From: Dastarcus helophoroides
Taxonomy: Eukaryota; Arthropoda; Insecta; Coleoptera; Bothrideridae
Assembly (NCBI GenBank): GCA_028583605.1
Contig: CM053328.1
Span: forward strand, 722,501 to 786,500
Length of the DNA: 64,000 bases
Reading direction: 5' to 3'
In this document: in pieces, positions 1-9,289 of the stretch
How the letters are laid out: each line of letters opens with the position of its first letter
Numbering within the stretch: position 1 is the stretch's first letter
Program-made: the position numbers and the translations under genes
Notes under the pieces: model-generated
The model's database searches: none
Told to the model about the DNA's origin: nothing
The model's input: the letters and a program-made list of their open reading frames with translations, nothing else

Positions 1-1559
1 GTCTTCAACTTTTCTTTCAAAATACGGAAGATTTCCTCTCAAATCTGGGAGGCAGAATTCTTTTTACCAAAATACGGGGGAACCCGGAAAATACAATAAA
101 TCTGGCAACTATGTAAATATGTTGTGATCATTCTTGCCAACTTTACAGTTTTAACTGTAGATTTACAGTTTTAACTGTAGATTTACAGTTTTTTAAAAAT
201 CTTTTTAGATTTCAATTTAATCCCCAAAATCCACAGTTTTTTACTTTTGTTATGACTGCAGCAAAATTGGAATTTGATTAATAGCTAATCGTTCAAAATA
301 AGAATTTTAATTTTCGATCATAGAATTAAAATTTAATTAGTTTAAAAAATTCTAACTTTTCGACGTCCTAGTTTCGTTTTTTTGCAGAATTATTTGACTC
401 ATTTCATCAAAATTTCGATTTGCCTTTTCGAGATCGGATTTCGGAGTTTGACATATTTCTCAAATAAAGTCCTAAAATTCCATTTTTCTAAAATGCTAGA
501 GTTGCTCTAGAAATTTTGTTTTTTTTTTTTCAACTTTCGTATGTTCATTTAAAATTTTTATTTGCTACAATTTCTAAGTTAAAAATCAAGATTTTTGACT
601 TCTCTGAAATTTGGATTTTTCTGATCTTTTTAACACTTCTAATCGAAATAAAAAATATGACCTTTTTTCAAAAATGTTGGGTTTAAGCTCAACATTTCCT
701 TCCTTTTCTGGAACTGGAATATTAAAAGAGGATTTTTTAAAACTCCTCAAAATGGTCAATTTTTGTAGTAAAAATTTTGACCAAAATCGAAAAATTTTTA
801 TTTTGTTTCTAAAATTTCAATTTTATAATGGGAATTTCTACATTTTCGAAAAAATTTATCGTTGACCCTAAAATTTGAGTTTTCTTCTTGCAAATTTGAG
901 ATTAGTACTTATCCTTTTATTATAGAAATTCTTTTTTTTCTATTAAATGTCCACTCATTTTAATTAAAAGTTTCTGGTTTAAGCTCAAAATGTCCTTCCT
1001 TTTCTGAAGGAAAAAAAAAGGATTTTTTGTATAAACCCCCTCAAAATGGTCAATTTTCCTAATAAAAATTTTGGCCAAAATTGGAAAATTCTTATTTTGT
1101 TTCTAAAATTTCAATTTTAAAATGGGAATTTCTACATTTAAGAAAAAATTTATCGTTGACCCTAAAATTGGAGTTTTCTTCTTGCAAATTTGAGTACTTA
1201 TCCTTTTGTTCTAGAAATTCTTTTTTTTTCTATCAATGTTTACTCATTTTAATTAAAAATTTCTATTTTTTCTCCCCAAAATGTGTACTTCAATGTCGAA
1301 ACTTAATTTCAAAATTCTGATTTTAAACATGAAAAATTCTAGTCTGCCAAAAATTTGAACAAATAATTTTGAACTTTTTAAAAAAGGTAAAATTGTTAGA
1401 AAATTTTCTTTGGAAATTTTAACTTTTTTTTTAATTCAACTTTTTATAAATCGCAACTTTCTCGAGAATATTTTGACATAGTGGGGCACTCGTTTCCCTC
1501 CCCGACTTAGGTAGTTAATAGCAAATAAATATTGAATTGAGAAATTTCGATTTCTTCTC
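1..1559. other. AT-rich noncoding DNA
   Basis: No credible gene is seen. The stretch is T-rich, with scattered TTTCGA-type words. Positions 144-190 hold a short tandem repeat of about 20 bp built on tttacagttttaactgtag. The short open frames here have no recognisable protein content and lie inside duplicated low-complexity DNA. Confidence 0.6.
682..1285. repeat. Two-copy tandem duplication, ~300 bp
   Basis: The segment starting tttaagctcaacatttcctt at about 682 recurs in the same order from about 981. Shared landmarks are aatggtcaattt, gggaatttctacattt and ttatcgttgaccctaaaa. The copies differ by small indels, so this is an old local duplication. Confidence 0.7.
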
Positions 1560-1802
1560 AAAATTCGCTTTGAAATACAGAACTTGTCCCCTGAAACCAA
1601 AAAAGATTAAAAAACACAACAAAGGTTGCTCTAACGCGTTTCGATAGCCAAGCTATCATCTTCAGAGAAATACTTGGCTGTCGAAACGCGTTAGAGCAAC
1701 CTCTGTAGTGTTTTTTAATATTTCTTGGCTTCGGGGGACAAGTTCTGTATTTCAATTTTTGAAGATAACTAAGGACCAGTCCGTTCCAGTAAAAATTCGC
1801 TT
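1560..1802 (+). mobile_element. Palindromic retroposon, family A, full copy with TSD
   Basis: Element 1571-1791 is an inverted repeat. It begins tgaaatacagaacttgtccc, folds at about 1670-1685 and ends gaccagtccgttccagt followed by a short A run. It is flanked by an 11-bp direct repeat, AAAATTCGCTT, at 1560-1570 and 1792-1802. That length exceeds the usual duplications of cut-and-paste MITEs and fits target-primed insertion. Each arm holds the family A hammerhead-like core (see 1628-1670). Confidence 0.75.
1628..1670 (-). ncRNA. Hammerhead-like motif of family A
   Basis: Read on the minus strand: CTGAAGA (1659-1665) fits the CUGANGA core. Then come a stem GATAGC-TTG-GCTATC, GAAA, a palindromic ACGCGT and a GTT site. 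Four nt after the site (AGAG) pair with the TTCT upstream of the core, one pair being G-U. This is the layout of a type I hammerhead with minimal helix III. Helix I is short and the site is GUU rather than GUC, so activity is uncertain. Confidence 0.45.
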
Positions 1803-2184
1803 TTCTGTGCAAAATTTCCATCTTTTTTTCTCGAAATTCGTCGTTTTCAACAACGAAATTTCAACAATATTTGATTATTTCTGGGAATATTCGAATTTTT
1901 ACTAAATATTCACTAAATGTTTCTCATAATTTCGATTTTATTCTTGAAGTTTCGATCTTTCGAAATTTCTTTTTTTTTATAATTCGTTTTCGTTGTTAGA
2001 AATTTCGATTTTTTTCTTCTAAATTCCAAGAAATGTTTCTCAAAATCACTATTTTCGGAATTTCATCTTAACCGCAAAATCCGGTCCTTGATGTTACTGG
2101 AAATATCGACTTTTCCCTAAAAATTTGTCTTCATCTCAAAGATTCTAATGCGCATTAGAGTTTTTGTCTTCCTATTGAAACAGG
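1803..2184. other. AT-rich noncoding DNA
   Basis: T-rich filler with many aatttcga words. No gene, RNA or clear element boundary is seen. Confidence 0.5.
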
Positions 2185-2690
2185 TACAAATAGATTTGAA
2201 CATTTATTAGATTCGAAGTTTGGAAATCAAATACCGGTTTCGATCTTGTTAGATCTCGTCAGTTTGATATATCCAACTGAAATGTTAACAAATGTTCCGA
2301 CAAGTAAGTACTAAAGTATTCACGGACGTCAAGCGTGTGACTTCTCAGTACTACCGCCACCTATTGGCCCATAGAAAAACTATGACCATCGCCAACAATG
2401 TCGTATGTAAGTAGAATGCAACCTAGACTACAAACTCATGCAGCCCTCCAGGCGTGTATAGTGAATCATAGGTAGCTGAACTACCAACAGTTGAAACACT
2501 GCCACCTAACGAAGCGGTTGCTCTCTAGGAGAGTTCCCAGAAGACAAGGATTCTATAATGCACAGACCAATAGGTTTGGCAGTGTTTCAACTGTTGGTAA
2601 TTCAGCTACCTATGATTTACTGTACACGCCGCCTGGAGGGCTGCATGAATTTGTAGTCTAGGTTGCATTCTACTTGCATATTCATCTCAA
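2185..2690. mobile_element. Inverted-repeat element, family B, with hammerhead ribozyme
   Basis: The same blocks recur at 15290-15935, partly inverted, and at 7690-7870. Inside it, about 2405-2510 (tagaatgcaacctagactac, ctgaactaccaacagttgaa) is repeated inverted at about 2578-2685, giving a large foldback. The left part (2185-2400) holds the hammerhead motif. No open frame of useful length is present, so it is a non-autonomous element. By analogy with hammerhead-bearing Penelope-like elements and retrozymes it may be mobilised by a retroelement; that link is inference. Confidence 0.7.
2226..2268 (-). ncRNA. Type I hammerhead ribozyme candidate
   Basis: On the minus strand, 5' to 3': helix I strand ATCAAA (2268-2263); core CTGACGA (2262-2256); helix II GATCT, loop AACA, AGATC, five perfect pairs; core GAAA (2241-2238); minimal palindromic helix III within ACCGGT; cleavage triplet GTA (2234-2232); helix I return strand TTTGAT (2231-2226), pairing perfectly with ATCAAA. 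All invariant hammerhead core residues are present. A second copy at 15813-15855 has ACCAAA/TTTGGT instead, a compensatory change in helix I. Predicted cleavage lies after position 2232. Confidence 0.8.
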
Positions 2691-2867
2691 AATTTAAATT
2701 TTATCAAAATTTACATTTTTATCTGGAAATTTCGACTTTTTCCTTAAAGTTCAATTTTTTCTCTGTAATTTGACTATTTTTTCAACAATTTTTTCTTATT
2801 TCGACTTTACTTGCAAAATTCGACTTTTTTCTTAAAATGTGACTGTTATTTTTCTTAATATTGGTCT
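2691..2867. other. AT-rich noncoding DNA
   Basis: Low-complexity T-rich spacer between families B and A. No feature seen. Confidence 0.5.
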
Positions 2868-3435
2868 TTTTTTGGTGGAACGGACTGATCTTTGGTTATC
2901 TTAAAAAATTGAAATACAAGTCTTGTCCCCTGAAACCAAGAAAGATTAAAAATTATAGCAAAGGTTGCTCTGACGTGTTTCGATAGGCGAACTATCATCT
3001 TCAGAATCTCTCTGAGAGAGAAATGAAGAAAATTAAAAATAAATAAATTAAAAATAACAGCAAAGGTTGCTCTGACGCGTTTCAATAGGCAATCTATCAT
3101 CATCAGTATCTTTCTGAGAGAAATACTAAAGAAGATTAAAAAAGAAAGATTAAAAATGACAACAAAGTTGTTCTGACGCGTTTCGATAGGCAAACTATCA
3201 TCATCAATATCTCTCTGAGAAATACTGAAGATGATACTATCCATATCGAAACGCGTCAGAGCAACCTTTGCTGTGATTTTTAATCTTTGTTGATTTCAGG
3301 GGACAAAACTTGTATTTCAATCTTCAGTATCTCTCTGAGAGATACTGAAGATAATAACTTGGCTATCGAAACACATTAGATCAACCTTTTTTAATCTTTC
3401 TTGGTTTCAGGGGACAAGATTTGTATTTCAATCGT
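2868..3435 (-). mobile_element. Family A compound copy with repeated arms
   Basis: It starts ttggtggaacggactgatct preceded by a T run, the complement of the A-rich 3' end, so the orientation is minus. Instead of one arm pair it has successive arm copies near 2930, 3055 and 3155, then opposite arms near 3240 and 3360. The minus-strand motif near 3072-3106 has the exact hammerhead words CTGATGA, GAAA and GTC. The 3155 copy also keeps GTC and has TTGATGA. The array could come from repeated insertion or tandem RNA templates. Confidence 0.65.
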
Positions 3436-4834
3436 TTTTTTATGAAAATTTTTACCTTCTAGAATCAACGTTTCAATTTTTAACTGTTTTTTGAAAGTTT
3501 AATTTCTCGAAATTTTATATTTACCTCGAAATCCGATATTTGATATTTCTGGAAATGAAATCTTGAAATCTTTTTTTCGAAATTTCCATTCTTTTTCAAA
3601 ATTTATTTTTGGTAATTTAGATTTTTCCTTGAATTCATTTTTTCTCGAAATTTCCATATTTTTTTCGAAATCCGATATTTGATATTTCTAGAAATGAGGA
3701 CATTTTCTTTGAAATTCCTCTGGAGGTATCGAGATTCTTGTCGAAATTCGTCTTTTTTTCGAAATTGCGATTTCCTCAAAATCCGTCTTTTTCTCAATAT
3801 TTCGATTATTTGTTTAAAATTCGTCTTTATCCATAATTGACTACTCTCAAAATTTGACTTTTTTTCAGAATTCGTTTTTCTGTGCAAAAATACCGTCTTT
3901 TTTTCTTAAAATTCGTTGTTTTCGACACAATTCGTCTCTTTGGCACTCAATAGGATTGAAATTCGTTGTTTTCGACACAATTCGTCTCCTTGCCACTCAA
4001 TAGGAATGTTAGAATTTCGATTAATTGTTTTCAAAAGTCGTTCTTTTTTTAATTTCACTAAAATTTGACCTTTTTTTAAAATATTTCGATTTTTTTTCTT
4101 AATTTCGATAATTTTCTTCAAATTTCGAACGTTTTACTCGAAATTTTGTTTTTTTTAAATTCTGTTATTTTTCCTAATATTGGAAATTTTTCTGAAGATT
4201 TAGACTATTTAGAATCTGAATTTCCAAATTTTTTCAAAAATTTCGAGAATCGTCCAATGGTCAGTTTTTTTAAGTTCTAATTTAAACTCAAAATTCACTC
4301 CAAAATCAAGGAAAAAGTCGAAATGAGAACTAAAGTCTAAACTTCGAGAAAAAAAAGTAACAACGTCTAGAAAAATTATAAATTTTGATTTGGACGTCGA
4401 AATTTTAAACAGAAAATTGCAAGTTTAGGTTAGAAATTTTAACAAAAAAGCAAGAATTTTTAAAAAAACCCAAATTTATTTACAAAAACTCAAGAAATGT
4501 TGAGACAAAATTTTAGAGAAATTTGATTTTGAGCTCAATATTTTTATTCTTCAACTGTCAACTGTCATGAGGTGACGTTGTGACGTGTCACGTAGTCATA
4601 TTTCAAAAACTGTTTTAGAATATTGTCAACAAACAATAAAAATTTAAATATTTCCAAACTGGGTCGCAGAAAAGTTAAATAAAATTAATAAACGGTCAAT
4701 ATTTTTATAAATAAAAGTAAAAATGTCAATTTTTTTTTACATAAATTTCGTTTTTATTTGTTTCAAAATTTTCTCAAGAATATGAGAACTCTTTATAAGT
4801 GTTAGGATCAATTAAAATCGAAATTTTAGGTATT
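3436..4834. other. AT-rich noncoding DNA
   Basis: T/A-rich with dispersed aaattcg and tttcga words. A short repeat, cgacacaattcgtctc, occurs at about 3929 and 3973. No gene is seen; the minus-strand open frames here are lysine/arginine-rich translations of low-complexity DNA. Confidence 0.5.
4562..4692. repeat. Dispersed repeat family D copy
   Basis: Contains the blocks aaactgttttagaatattgt and atttccaaactgggtcgcag, which recur at about 22225-22355, 27787-28020, 38483-38690 and 59937-60062 in one or the other orientation. Class unknown. Confidence 0.55.
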
Positions 4835-5285
4835 GAAATACAAATCGTGTCCCCTGAAACCAAGAAAGATTAAAAACACAAAAAAGGTTGCTCTAACGCG
4901 TTTCGATATCCAAACTCTCATCTTGAGAGAGATACTCTACTCCAAGAAAGATTAAAAACACAACAAAGGTTGCTCTAACGCAATTCAACAGCCAAACTAT
5001 CATCTTCAGAGAGATAGCCAAACTATCATCTTGAGAGAGATACTTCAAGAAAGATTAAAAAACACAACAAAGGTTGCTTTAACGCGATTCAACAGCCAAA
5101 CTATCATCTTCGGGGAGATAGATAGATAGAATATCTCTCTGAAGATGATAGCTTGACTATCGAAACGCGTTAGAGCAACCTTTGTTGCGTTTTTTAATCT
5201 TTTTTGGTTTCAGGAGACAAGATTTGTATTTCAATTTTTGAAGATAACCAGGAACAGTCCGTTCCATCAAAATTTTAAATAATAA
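4832..5285 (+). mobile_element. Family A compound copy
   Basis: Left end ttgaaatacaaatcgtgtcc at about 4836. Right end cagtccgttccatcaaaa at about 5270. A short repeat, aaatttta, flanks both ends. Three left-arm copies stand in tandem (about 4880, 4965 and 5065) before one right arm (about 5128-5270). The right-arm motif atctctctgaagatgatagc continues to gaaacgcgttagagc, the hammerhead-like layout. Confidence 0.65.
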
Positions 5286-6130
5286 TAAGTCGAAATTTCG
5301 AAAAAAAGCTTTATTTATTAAATAAAATTCTAAAATTTCGGGTTTAATCTTGAAATATATTAGGCATATTTCTCGAATTTGTGACTTAGCTTATTCTAAA
5401 AAAAGGAATTTAAGCTTTTGAGAGAGCTCTTGGGTTTAAAAGTAAAAATTTGGAAAAAAATTAATACACCTATTTAAAATCAAAATTTTCTGGTATTTAA
5501 CAATGTTATCAAGAACTTTTTTTCAACTTTAATAATTTATTGTATATGCAATCCACAAGTTTTTTCCAAATGGTGCCTTTCTTCTCAGAGTGTCAGAGTG
5601 ACGAAATTAAATCTACAATTTTTTTTTTAATATCGACTTAAAAGCTCGAAATCTTGTTTGAGAAAAGCAAAAAATTCGATGAGAAAACTGAAACTTTGAA
5701 ATTAAGCTTGACATATTGGGAAGCACAGTGAAACAAGTCCAGATTTCGAGTTTTTAAGTCGATATTTAAAAAAGAGAAAATTGCAGCTTTATTTTCGTCA
5801 CTTTGAGAAGAAAGTATCTCAATATTTCAAGCTTAATTCTAAAGTTTCAGTTTATCAAATTTTTTGCTTTTTTCTGAAATATCATCTCTAAATTTCGTGT
5901 TTAGATTTAAACTGGAAATTGTAAACTTAAAAATATTTCTGTTATAAATTTTCATTTTTTTCCCCTCAACGTTTTGGTTTTTTTCTTAAACTGCCCTCTC
6001 TTCTTTCTAAAGTGTCGTGTAAAATCTGTATTTTGAATTTTGAATGCGTTTTGTAAATGAGTTACTCTTGAAAATTGATCAAAATAGAAATTTATAAAAC
6101 GAAGTAGCGTTACCTTCATTTCTTTATTTA
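5286..6130. other. AT-rich noncoding DNA with an old foldback
   Basis: No gene seen. Positions about 5579-5660 (cagagtgacgaaattaaatc, tcgacttaaaagctcgaaat) are complementary to about 5737-5815 (gagtttttaagtcgat, ttcgtcactttgagaagaaa), an imperfect inverted repeat of roughly 80 nt per arm. Confidence 0.5.
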
Positions 6131-6133
6131 ATT

Positions 6134-6326
6134 GAGTAAATTGAAATACAAATCTTGTCCCCTGAAACCAAGAAAGATTAAAAAATACAACAAAGGTTTC
6201 TCTAACGCGTTTCGATAGCCAAGCTATCATCGTCAGAGAGATACTGGTTTCAGAGGACAAGATTTGTATTTCAATTTTTGAAGATAACCAAGGACCAGTT
6301 CGTTCCACCAAAAAAATAGAGTAAAT
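6134..6326 (+). mobile_element. Family A copy, shortened, with 8-bp TSD
   Basis: Element about 6142-6318: left end ttgaaatacaaatcttgtcc, right end gttcgttccaccaaaaaaat with an A-rich tail. GAGTAAAT flanks it at 6134-6141 and 6319-6326. The second arm lacks its inner part, jumping from the loop directly to ggtttcagaggacaag. Confidence 0.7.
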
Positions 6327-6584
6327 GTCAGTTAACATTTTTTTAATGTATTACAACCTAAAGAAGAGGAGAAATTTAAAATGGTTTGGCTTTTAACTCT
6401 GGAAAAATCTCATTTGGTCTTTTTTCAATTTAATTCCCCCATTTACAAAGAAAGACACAACAATGAATTTAACTGCAGATTTATTTTTATCTTAAAGATT
6501 TACAGTTTTCTACAGCTTTTTGCTTGGTCTCATACAGTTTTATTCTATGAATTGGCAACACTATCTGTGATTGACATCTGTAAG

Positions 6585-7012
6585 ATTTTAATACATTTGA
6601 ACTACTATCATAACAAAGCTACTGATAGAAAACCCAAACGATGTATGTACAAAATCAGTCAAGGACATTAAAGCAACTCTTTATTTTATGAATTCGCTTA
6701 TCTTATTAATTTAAATCGTATTTTGTCAAAGAAAGTAATTTTCTCTTGTCTTAGAAAATTCTAACCTCTTTACGTAAATAAAACGTCAAAGCGAGGTTTT
6801 AATACATTTGAACTACTATCATAACAAAACTACTGATGGAAAACCCAAATGATTTTGTATAAAGTCAGTCAATTAACTATTTTATGAATTTGCGTACTCA
6901 TTAATTCAATGAAAGCATTCTTTGACAAAATACGATTTGAATTAATGAGATACGCAACTTTCTAAGGAATTTTCTCTTGTCTTAGAAAATTTTAACCTTT
7001 TTACGTAAATTT
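6585..7012. repeat. Two-copy tandem duplication, ~210 bp
   Basis: The segment acatttgaactactatcata at about 6594 recurs at about 6806. Both copies run through attttctcttgtcttagaaa to ctttttacgtaaat. The second copy carries an extra inverted stretch around 6915-6960 (caaaatacgatttgaattaa). Confidence 0.7.
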
Positions 7013-7688
7013 AGGGAGTCCTGTAAAGGAGATACATCGGTAACGTAATTTGTCGAATGAAAATGGGACCGATTTCTACCTACTGACATCAGAGGCCTCT
7101 GTTGTGTATTACCAGTTAGTAACTCTAAAGTGAAAGCTTAAATTGTACCTACTGATGGCCGTGAATGGTGGCAGTCGTAGGTACAATGTATCCAATCGGT
7201 CACATCACTGTTATGTTAATCTTTTCTTGGGCTTTTCCTAGAAAAGCGTGTCTAGAACATCCTTTATTTACCTTTTAGTCAGGGAGGAGCGTTCACCGTT
7301 AAAGTTGAAACAACTTCAATCCATTAGGTGTACCTTTTAACTGCTCATTTCGCGATAAAATAGAATTCTGTGGTGCATGGTTTGCGGATTAATAGATGGC
7401 GTTGCGAACAGTGGAAAGTTTTCAATCCCATTTTAAATGTACGACGTAATGTAACCTTACCTTATAGATAATCATACGCAAATTAAACGTCAAAGTGAAC
7501 CTTGACTGATCAATGAAAACAATCAGTATGTAATCGCTCGCATTTTTCGCTACGTCCTCTTCTGACGAAAAAATCAAATGACTTTTTCATTCAAACACCC
7601 AACAGTTACTATCAGTTAGATGAAATTGGATTGGGATTGAAGCATCTCCCAGACTCCTTCCTCAATTGGCTACGATCAGATTAACCAG
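7013..7688. other. Unique-looking noncoding DNA
   Basis: Less T-rich than its surroundings and without the gaaatttcga words. A short inverted pair around gtacctactgatggccgt and gcagtcgtaggtacaat (about 7145-7185) can form a hairpin. No coding region could be recognised. Confidence 0.4.
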
Positions 7689-7689
7689 T

Positions 7690-7872
7690 GATCGTTTGCA
7701 AATAGAATGCAACCTGGACTCTAGTTATGCAACCCTCTAGGCGCGTGCATAGTGAATTATAGGACAGCTGAACTACCAACAGTTGAAACACAAACACCTA
7801 GCGCAGCGGTTGCTCTCTAGGATGGTCCCAGAAGAGTGCATTAGTGGTCATTTGATCAATATGAAAATGGCA
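7690..7872. mobile_element. Family B fragment
   Basis: Matches the right-hand block of family B: tagaatgcaacctggactct, ctgaactaccaacagttgaa, gcggttgctctctaggatgg, then agaagagtgcattag. The hammerhead-bearing half is missing. The short open frame at 7783 lies within this repeat and is not a gene. Confidence 0.65.
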
Positions 7873-8285
7873 CCATTTGGTCATATGAAAATGGCGACAG
7901 TATCAGATGATTTTTACGTCTCAATTCGATTATTTCAGATTGAAAAATCAGTCATACTTAACCTACGATCTAATGAATCCTAAAATCTAACGCTGAACCG
8001 AGTGAAAACATTTTAAAAGCAAACACCATCACGTCTTTCTTGTTCTTGGAACGCATAGATCAACAACGGCCATATAATAGTTAAGTAAATACAACCTAAA
8101 TAAACACAAGATGGCTTTTCTGTTCACTGCTGTTAACCAGTCTTTTTATAACAATACTTGGGTGCTAAAATATTTTATGATTTTACTGCCATATAGAGAA
8201 TCGGTTTCTCCAGCTTTGATTTACGTTCAATTCCTAAAACGTTTCCTCTGTTACTTCTATTTCAAATTCAAATAATGAATAATTG
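7873..8285. other. Noncoding DNA
   Basis: No gene, repeat boundary or RNA motif is recognised in this stretch. Confidence 0.4.
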
Positions 8286-8289
8286 TTAA

Positions 8290-8450
8290 GCAAATAGTAT
8301 AGATGACGTCGATGCATCTTTTGCTAATCTTTTTAGATTAGTGCGCTTGAAAATGCCAGTTTTGCTGGCGAAATACGTATCGCGTAATTATTTATTTAAT
8401 TGCCGATGTGGTAAAGGGGTGAAACCTTCTTTGGACATGATTAGAGAGGA
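8290..8450 (+). mobile_element. Family C repeat with decayed hammerhead-like hairpin
   Basis: At about 8342-8392 the order TGCGC, TTGAAAA, TGCCAG-TTTTG-CTGGC, GAAA, palindromic ATACGTAT, C, GCGTA matches hammerhead topology. Helix I would be TGCGC/GCGTA. Three core positions differ from CUGANGA, so it is probably inactive. The downstream block gcgtaattatttatttaatt through ggggtgaaaccttctttgg recurs inverted at about 55725-55787. Confidence 0.45.
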
Positions 8451-8940
8451 AGACCCCAGACCAATCGTCCCATTTTATACGTCTTAATTACTATACGTCT
8501 TATTTCAAATTTTAAATCCAGAAAATATTTTATCTTATTGATATTACGCTCCTATCAAACTTGTATTTATTTCAAGGTAGCCAAACAGTCGTAAAACTTT
8601 ATTGACGTTTTTTCGTATTTACTCTCAAATTAAAATTATCTAAAATAATGATGCTTTTATGGTAGCTTCGTTAATTACAAGTATACCGAATTTAACCGTC
8701 ATAAACTAAAAAACAAAAATAAGTTGAGCGTTCAGGATAAATAAGAAGCCAATTACTTGCAAAAACTAATACTTTGTTTAACGTTAAGTTTGTTATTTTC
8801 AGATTTGCTCGAGCAAATAATCTAATCTAAGACTTCTACGGACAGGATCAGTATCAGGACTGCCCCAGTTGGAAACCAACTTGATATTTACTCTTCAGAA
8901 GAGTTTCGTCTTTAGACTTGTCTTTTATGGCATTAAGGGA
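8451..8940. other. Noncoding DNA
   Basis: Mixed-composition DNA. No gene or repeat family recognised. Confidence 0.4.
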
Positions 8941-8968
8941 ATTTCGAAAGAAGAGGTGAAATTTCGAG

Positions 8969-9135
8969 AGAAACGATCGAAATTTTGACGTTCTATGGTC
9001 GAAATTTTGACGGTCTACTGTCGAAATTTCGACGGTCTATGGTAGAAATGTTGACATTCTATGGTCGAAATTTCGAGATTCTGTGGTCAAAATTTCGACG
9101 TTCCACGGTCGAAATTTCGACGGTCTCCGGTCGAA
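8969..9135. repeat. 22-bp minisatellite, ~7 units
   Basis: Units of the form tctatggtcgaaatttcgac repeat with a 22-bp period, with small changes (tctactg, ttctgtgg, ttccacgg). It leads into the larger tandem array to the right. The open frames on both strands come from the repeat. Confidence 0.7.
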
Positions 9136-9289
9136 TTTTTCCAAAGAACGTCAATATTAAAAAAATGTCGAATTTGAATGGAAATTTCAGAGAAAAAAAA
9201 CAATCGAAAATCCAGAAAAAGACGTATTTCGAACAAGAAGACGAAACTTTGAGAAAACAATAGAAATTTTCCACAAAAAGTTAAATTTT

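Noticed and set aside
6381..6671. 96-aa plus-strand open frame starting MVWLLTLEKSHLVFFQ
   Set aside because: Partly inside a ~210-bp tandem duplication, and the second copy does not keep the frame.
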